A stretch of 64,000 nucleotides of DNA. It comes from Clostridium_AW sp963515715 (GTDB lineage Bacteria; Bacillota; Clostridia; Clostridiales; Clostridiaceae). Positions 59,595-64,000 of this stretch are shown in pieces. Every line of letters starts with the position of its first letter. Positions within the stretch are counted from its first letter, which is position 1. The DNA is taken from contig NZ_CAUPZS010000010.1 in assembly GCF_963515715.1 (NCBI RefSeq), forward strand, positions 39,293-103,292. Reading direction: 5' to 3'. The notes under the pieces were generated by a model that saw only the letters and a list, made by a program, of their open reading frames with translations, did no database searches and was not told where the DNA came from. A program made the position numbers and the translations under genes.

Positions 59595-61532
59595 ATGGAT
59601 AAACAGATATTTTTAAAGAAATTAACTCTTAAGAATTTTAAAGGCATAAAAGAATTAAACATAGATTTTTCTAAAAACACTAACATATTTGGAGAAAACG
59701 GAACGGGAAAGACAACCATAGCAGATGCTTTTATGTGGCTGCTATTCGATAAAGACAGCCAGGACAGAGCTACCTTTGAGATAAAGACACTAGATAATAA
59801 TAACAATGTGCTCCATGGATTAGAACATGAGGTCACAGGAGTTTTAGAAGTAGATAGTAAGGATATAAAGCTGACTAAAATCTATAAAGAGAAATGGACT
59901 AAGCAAAGAGGTGAAGCCGAAAAAACCTTAACCGGACACGAAACTTTATATAGCATTGATGAAGTTCCAGTAAAGAAAAAAGAGTACCAGGAGAAAGTAA
60001 ATAGCTTAATCGAAGAAAACATATTTAAGCTTATAACTAACCCTCTATATTTTTCTATCAACATGAAATGGCAAGACAGAAGAAAGGCTTTATTAGACAT
60101 AATTGGAGACGTAACAGCAGATAGAATTATCAACTATAAAACTAATTTAAAGCCACTAGGAGAGCTTTTAGAGGATAAGGATATAGATACATTAAAGAAT
60201 GGTGTACAAGCTAGTAAGAAGAAGCTTAATGACAAAATTAAGGCTATTCCAATAAGGATAGATGAAACTAATAATTCTATTCAAGAACACGACTTTGATG
60301 CTCTTGAATTTAGAAAGAGAGTAATAGTAACTGGAATAAAATCTTTAGAAGAAAAGATGTTGGACAGCTCTAAGGTTAATGATGAACTTTTGAGAGAAAA
60401 GGATAGGTTGTACGAGCTTAAAAACAAATTAAAGGATATTGAGTATGTAGCAAAATTAAAGGCTGAAAAACCTTTTATACAGCTTAATGAAGATTTAAGA
60501 AAAATTAAGTTTGAGATTAGTTCAAAAGAAAGTGAGTTAGTTTACAAAGAAAGAGAGCTATCGAAAATAAAGGCAGACATTGAGAAACATGAAAAATACA
60601 AGGATGAACTTAAAAAGAAATGGTATGAAACAAATGAAAAGCAATTCCAATTTGATGAATCCTCATGTGTATGCCCGACTTGTAAAAGATCATATGAAAC
60701 TGAGGATATTCAAAAGACTAGGCAAGAAATGCTTGAAAACTTTAATCAAAACAAAGCTTCAAATTTAGCTTCAATTACTAAAGAAGGACAAAAGGGAAAT
60801 AAGTTTATAGAAGAACTTAAAAGCGAAATTAATGAAATAAATTTAGATGTTTTAAAAACTGAAATTTCCACATTGAAAGATAAACAGAAAGAATTAGAGT
60901 TTAAACATTTTAACTTTGAACCACAGCTAGATTTAGAATCAAATACAGAATACCAGGAGATTAAATCTCAAATAGAAGAATTGAAATCCAAACTTCAACA
61001 GCCACAAGTTAACTATGAGATAGAAGAATTTAAAACTAAAAAGAAAGAGCTAGAAATAGAGCTTGAAGAGGTTAATGCGAAGTTAGCGTATAAAGAGCAG
61101 AATGAAAAGCTTAAGGCTAGAATAACTGAATTAATGGATGAAGAAAGAGAACTAGCAAAGCAGATAGCAGCACTTGAAGGTCAAGAGTTCCTTTGTGAAG
61201 AGTTTATAAAAACCAAAGTTGAATTATTGGAAAACAGCATAAATTCAAAGTTTAAATATGTAACCTTCAAGCTATTTGATACCCAGGTAAATGGTGGATT
61301 AGTAGAGACATGCGAAGCATTAATAAACGGAGTACCATTCGGCAATGCAAATACTGCAAGCCAAATAAATGCAGGGTTGGATATTATAAATGCACTTAGT
61401 AATCACTACGGGGTACAAGCTCCAATCTTTATAGACAATAGGGAGAGTGTAAATACCTTAATAGAGACAGATAGCCAGATAATAAATCTAATAGTTAGTA
61501 AAGATAAAAAATTAAGAGTGGAGGATATGTAG
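59595..61532 (+). CDS. Rad50/SbcC-like AAA ATPase with zinc hook
   Basis: 645 residues from ATG 59595 after GGAGG. N-terminal head: 'LTLKNFKGIKELNIDF', Walker A 'GENGTGKTT' (~38), 'ADAFMWLLFDKD'. Then long coiled coils (~225-355 and ~375-560) on either side of 'CVCPTCKRSYE' (C-x-x-C, ~358), like a Rad50 zinc hook. The C-terminal head has 'NTASQINAGLDIINALS' (signature-like) and 'IFIDNRESVNTL' (~608), a Walker B with D-N-x-E in place of D-E. It lies upstream of RecT and an MBL-fold gene and probably helps process DNA ends for recombination. Confidence 0.85.
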   Translation: MDKQIFLKKLTLKNFKGIKELNIDFSKNTNIFGENGTGKTTIADAFMWLLFDKDSQDRATFEIKTLDNNNNVLHGLEHEVTGVLEVDSKDIKLTKIYKEKWTKQRGEAEKTLTGHETLYSIDEVPVKKKEYQEKVNSLIEENIFKLITNPLYFSINMKWQDRRKALLDIIGDVTADRIINYKTNLKPLGELLEDKDIDTLKNGVQASKKKLNDKIKAIPIRIDETNNSIQEHDFDALEFRKRVIVTGIKSLEEKMLDSSKVNDELLREKDRLYELKNKLKDIEYVAKLKAEKPFIQLNEDLRKIKFEISSKESELVYKERELSKIKADIEKHEKYKDELKKKWYETNEKQFQFDESSCVCPTCKRSYETEDIQKTRQEMLENFNQNKASNLASITKEGQKGNKFIEELKSEINEINLDVLKTEISTLKDKQKELEFKHFNFEPQLDLESNTEYQEIKSQIEELKSKLQQPQVNYEIEEFKTKKKELEIELEEVNAKLAYKEQNEKLKARITELMDEERELAKQIAALEGQEFLCEEFIKTKVELLENSINSKFKYVTFKLFDTQVNGGLVETCEALINGVPFGNANTASQINAGLDIINALSNHYGVQAPIFIDNRESVNTLIETDSQIINLIVSKDKKLRVEDM

Positions 61533-61778
61533 ATGAAAGTTAAAGTAATTTCATTAACCGAAGAAGTAATTGAGGAAAGAGATTATAGGGATGCAGTAGC
61601 CATAGAAATAGACGGAAAGAAAGTATTTGAGGTTCGTGATGATGAACCAGAGGATAGTAATTTGAGTAGAAGTTTCAGTGATGTTTGGAAAATACCTGAG
61701 CTTATGGAAATGGCATTTATAGCTGGTTCAAAACATGAGGATCTAGAAATTATATCTGAAGAAGTGGAGGAGATTTAA
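61533..61778 (+). CDS. Small acidic phage protein
   Basis: 81 residues from ATG 61533, right after the TAG of the ATPase gene. Contains 'ISLTEEVIEERDYRDAVAIEI' and 'RDDEPEDSNLSRSFSDVWKIPELMEMAFIAGSKHED'. Very acidic. No family recognised. Stop adjacent to the recT start, so it belongs to the recombination operon. It might be an ATPase or RecT partner; this is only context. Confidence 0.55.
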   Translation: MKVKVISLTEEVIEERDYRDAVAIEIDGKKVFEVRDDEPEDSNLSRSFSDVWKIPELMEMAFIAGSKHEDLEIISEEVEEI

Positions 61779-62675
61779 ATGAGTGAAAATAAAGCAATTA
61801 CAGTACAAGAGAAAAATGTAACAGAAGAGGTGCTTGCAAGAGTTCAAGACCTTAACAAAAAAGGAGACTTAGTTATTCCAAAAGGATATAGCGCCGAAAA
61901 TGCTCTCAAGAGTGCATGGTTAATACTACAGGAAACTATAGATAGAGATAAAAAGCCAGTACTCCAAAGCTGTAGTAAGGCCAGTATAGCAAATGCCCTT
62001 TTAGATATGGTAATACAAGGCTTATCACCTGCTAAAAAGCAATGTTACTTCGTAGCCTTTGGTGGTAAGTTGCAGTTAATGCGTAGCTATATGGGAACCG
62101 TAGCAGTAACTAAGAGGCTTAAGGGAGTTAAAGACGTTAAAGCACATGTAATTTATGATGGTGATGAATTTGAACAGGAATATAACATAGATACTGCAAC
62201 CGTTAGGATAACTAAATTTAATCCCAAGTTTGAAAATATAGACTTAAACAAAATCAAAGGAGTCTTTGCGGTAGTGCTAGGGGAGAATGGCCCTATACAT
62301 ACAGAAGTAATGAATATAAATCAAATAAGAAAAGCGTGGGCACAAGGTACAGCATATTCAAGTGGTAAGTCTACAGCACACAATAATTTTACGGATGAAA
62401 TGGCTAAGAAAACAGTTATAAGCAGAGCGTGCAAAATGTTCGCAAACACCAGTGATGATAGTGATATTTTGATAGAAGCTTTTAATAACAGCGAAGAAAA
62501 GAACTATGATGAAAAAGACATAATAAACAACGCTGAATATGAAGTAAAAGAAGAAATAAAAGAAAAAGCTAACTCCAAGCCTATAGACATAGAGCCAGAA
62601 CCTTCTAAGGTAATAGATGTTGAAGCAGAACCAGTAGAATCACAGCAAACTTCAATGGAAGGGCCAGGATTCTAA
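61779..62675 (+). CDS. recT: RecT family single-strand annealing protein
   Basis: 298 residues from ATG 61779. The RecT core includes 'SIANALLDMVIQGLSPAKKQCYFVAFGGKLQLMRSYMGTVAV', 'FAVVLGENGPIHTEVMNINQIRKAWAQG' and 'KTVISRACKMFANTS'. The C-terminal ~70 residues are acidic and Pro-rich, as in other clostridial RecT. It anneals complementary single strands during phage recombination. Normally paired with an exonuclease such as RecE or YqaJ; here its neighbours are a Rad50-like ATPase and an MBL-fold hydrolase. The TAA stop overlaps the next ATG by one base. Confidence 0.93.
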   Translation: MSENKAITVQEKNVTEEVLARVQDLNKKGDLVIPKGYSAENALKSAWLILQETIDRDKKPVLQSCSKASIANALLDMVIQGLSPAKKQCYFVAFGGKLQLMRSYMGTVAVTKRLKGVKDVKAHVIYDGDEFEQEYNIDTATVRITKFNPKFENIDLNKIKGVFAVVLGENGPIHTEVMNINQIRKAWAQGTAYSSGKSTAHNNFTDEMAKKTVISRACKMFANTSDDSDILIEAFNNSEEKNYDEKDIINNAEYEVKEEIKEKANSKPIDIEPEPSKVIDVEAEPVESQQTSMEGPGF

Positions 62676-63406
62676 TGAAACTTAAAGTATTAGGTAGCAG
62701 CTCCTTAGGGAATTGCTACCTCCTAGAAGGGGAAAAAGAAACTTTGATAATAGAGTGCGGGATATCGCATAAGGAGATTTTAAAAGGCTTAAATTTCAAC
62801 TTAAATAATGTAGTAGGGTGTTTAGTATCACACGAACACAAAGACCATAGTAAAGCTATTGGAGATATGTTAAAGGCAGGAATAGATGTTTATACAAGTT
62901 TAGGCACCGCAAGAGCACTTACAGATGAATGCTATATAGAAACTTATTACAGGCTTAACTTTATAAGGTCAGAACAACCACTTAAGGTTGGAGACTTTAC
63001 AATATTACCTTTTGAAGTAGAACACGATGCTGCAGAGCCACTAGGATTCTTAATCCAACATAAAGAAATGGGCAAGTTACTTTTTATAACAGATAGCTAT
63101 TACTGTAAATATAATTTTTCGGGATTAGATTACATTCTCATAGAGTGTAACTATAGTTCGCAAATACTGGCAGAAAAAGAGCTTCCAAGAAGCTTGAAAA
63201 GCAGAATAATTAAATCTCACTTTGAACTAGAGAATGTAAAGGAATTTTTAAGAGCTACAGATTTAAAGAAAGTAAAAGAAATAGTTTTAATACATTTGTC
63301 AGATAGCAATAGTAATGCTGCACAATTTCAAGAAGAGATAGAAAAAACCACAGGCAAACCTACGTACATTGGGGATAAGGGATTAGAGGTAGAATTAACT
63401 ATATAA
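62675..63406 (+). CDS. MBL-fold metallo-hydrolase, possible recombination nuclease
   Basis: 243 residues, ATG overlapping the recT stop. Beta-lactamase-fold start 'LKVLGSSSLGNCYLLEGEKETLIIECG', the metal motif 'VSHEHKDHSKA' (H-x-H-x-D-H, ~52-57), further ligands in 'VEHDAAEPLGF' and 'ITDSYYC', and the final 'VLIHLSDSNS' motif. This is the YycJ/phnP-like branch that includes nucleases. Tight coupling to recT suggests a nuclease providing single strands, but other hydrolase roles are possible. Confidence 0.85.
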   Translation: MKLKVLGSSSLGNCYLLEGEKETLIIECGISHKEILKGLNFNLNNVVGCLVSHEHKDHSKAIGDMLKAGIDVYTSLGTARALTDECYIETYYRLNFIRSEQPLKVGDFTILPFEVEHDAAEPLGFLIQHKEMGKLLFITDSYYCKYNFSGLDYILIECNYSSQILAEKELPRSLKSRIIKSHFELENVKEFLRATDLKKVKEIVLIHLSDSNSNAAQFQEEIEKTTGKPTYIGDKGLEVELTI

Positions 63407-63486
63407 ATTGTTTAAGTTTAAGGAATTAAAGTAACTAAAACTAAGGTTTTAGGAGAGAAAACTCCATTAAAGGAGGGATAAATGCA

Positions 63487-64000
63487 TTGGCAAGACCAAA
63501 GAAAGAAGGACTAGATTACTTTCCATTAGATGTATACCTAGATGATAAGTTCAAATTTATAGAGATTAAATATAGATTAGAAGGATTTGCAATAGTTATA
63601 AAGTTACTTCAAAAAGTATACGCAAGTGGCTATTATGCAGAGTGGGGAGAGGATGAAGAGCTTCTATTCGCAGATGAAATAAGAGCTGACCTAGGGTTAG
63701 TTAAAGATGTAGTTGAGGAATGTTTTAAAAGAGGAATCTTTTTAAGAGAGCTTCATGATAAATATAAAATCTTAACTTCAAGGGGAATACAGAAAAGATA
63801 CTTAGAAGCAACTAAGAAAAGAACCAGAATTAAGATAAAAAAGATTTATGATTTAGTTTCCGAAGAGAAAACCCCAGTTAAAGGAGAAGAAACCCCCATA
63901 AACTCCGCAGAAAGTACACAAAGTAAAGTAAAGGAAAGTAAAGTAAAGGATAAAGATGTTATTTTAATGATAAACAATAGAAGAGATAGAGTTTATAGGA
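63487..64000 (+). CDS. DUF4373 (Lin1244/Lin1753) phage replication protein, 5' part
   Basis: Starts at TTG 63487 with AAAGGAGGG about 9 bases ahead; an ATG at 63482 leads to a stop after 10 codons in another frame. Open to the window end (171 codons). N-terminal pattern 'RPKKEGLDYFPLDVYLDDKFKFIEIKYRLEGFAIVIKLLQKVYASGYYAEWGEDEELLF' is the DUF4373/Lin1244 domain found at the start of phage replication initiators. The middle becomes polar and low-complexity ('ESTQSKVKESKVKDKD') as these proteins do before the second domain. Expected role: replication start with DnaC-like helicase loader downstream. Confidence 0.8.
   Translation, partial: MARPKKEGLDYFPLDVYLDDKFKFIEIKYRLEGFAIVIKLLQKVYASGYYAEWGEDEELLFADEIRADLGLVKDVVEECFKRGIFLRELHDKYKILTSRGIQKRYLEATKKRTRIKIKKIYDLVSEEKTPVKGEETPINSAESTQSKVKESKVKDKDVILMINNRRDRVYR

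Larger units (their letters stand above)
55232..64000. mobile_element. Prophage 2, left (early) part
   Basis: Starts next to tRNA-Trp and runs off the right edge: integrase, ImmA-like peptidase and repressor on the minus strand, then Cro-like, excisionase-like, antirepressor and recombination genes on the plus strand. This is the classic lysogeny-module arrangement of Firmicute temperate phages. The attachment core probably overlaps the 3' part of the tRNA or its following bases; without the right end it cannot be set. Confidence 0.88.

Overview
The window is low-GC DNA with Clostridium-type signals: AGGAGG-like ribosome-binding sites, many TTG and GTG starts, TTGACA/TATAAT promoters and U-tract terminators. 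The gene content fits an anaerobic endospore former: gerK-type germinant-receptor genes, desulfoferrodoxin, a T-box upstream of trpS and a lysine riboswitch upstream of lysA. I read it as a Clostridium sensu stricto chromosome. I cannot name the species from sequence alone.

Layout. (1) Positions 1-13050 are the right-hand end of a first prophage or phage-tail-like element. It has the PBSX/XkdP-Q-R-S-T-U type baseplate order, a 908-residue repeat-rich tail fibre, two further fibre cassettes, a holin and an amidase endolysin. Two independently transcribed secreted-protein genes (7.8-9.5 kb) sit between the two fibre cassettes like morons. A ~95-bp direct repeat brackets the second fibre cassette. 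No integrase or attachment site for this element is visible. (2) Positions 13.1-55.2 kb are host chromosome: TraX-like protein, a Crp/Fnr regulator divergent from a paired DMT-type transporter, DEAD-box helicase, response regulator, TopB, FtsH, HelD, a double P-loop ATPase, CDF metal exporter, M18 aminopeptidase, lysA, a ~2855-residue cyclic beta-1,2-glucan synthase homologue, desulfoferrodoxin, trpS, prfC, gerKB / gerKA-gerKC, a Schlafen-type protein, tyrS, rimI-tsaB-tsaE, an HD-GYP protein and a degenerate ZnuA-like lipoprotein. Two small genes, an lmo0937-type membrane protein and a zinc-ribbon protein, lie near 43.1-43.5 kb. (3) tRNA-Trp at 55156-55231 marks the probable attachment site of a second prophage (55.3 kb to the window end). 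It has integrase, ImmA/IrrE-like peptidase, repressor, a five-operator immunity region, Cro-like and excisionase-like proteins, a Rha/ORF6C antirepressor, a Rad50-like ATPase, RecT, an MBL-fold hydrolase and the start of a DUF4373-type replication protein.

How parts work together. Prophage 1 shows only late functions and prophage 2 only early functions. Both lie in the same orientation (integrase left, lysis right), so they are two elements separated by 42 kb of chromosome. Host amino-acid supply and charging are controlled by RNA leaders (lysine riboswitch, tryptophan T-box). tsaE-tsaB-rimI form an overlapping operon.

Most unusual points: the duplicated fibre cassette with direct repeats and embedded secreted morons; several small broken genes (frameshift near 7672, in-frame stop at 58714); the 66-bp tandem duplication that copied a ribosome-binding site and start codon inside a small gene; a ZnuA-like lipoprotein that has lost its metal-ligand positions; a non-coding two-hairpin repeat present whole and as a fragment; and the RecT / Rad50-like / MBL recombination cassette. 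All similarity statements come from motif recognition by eye; no database search was run.
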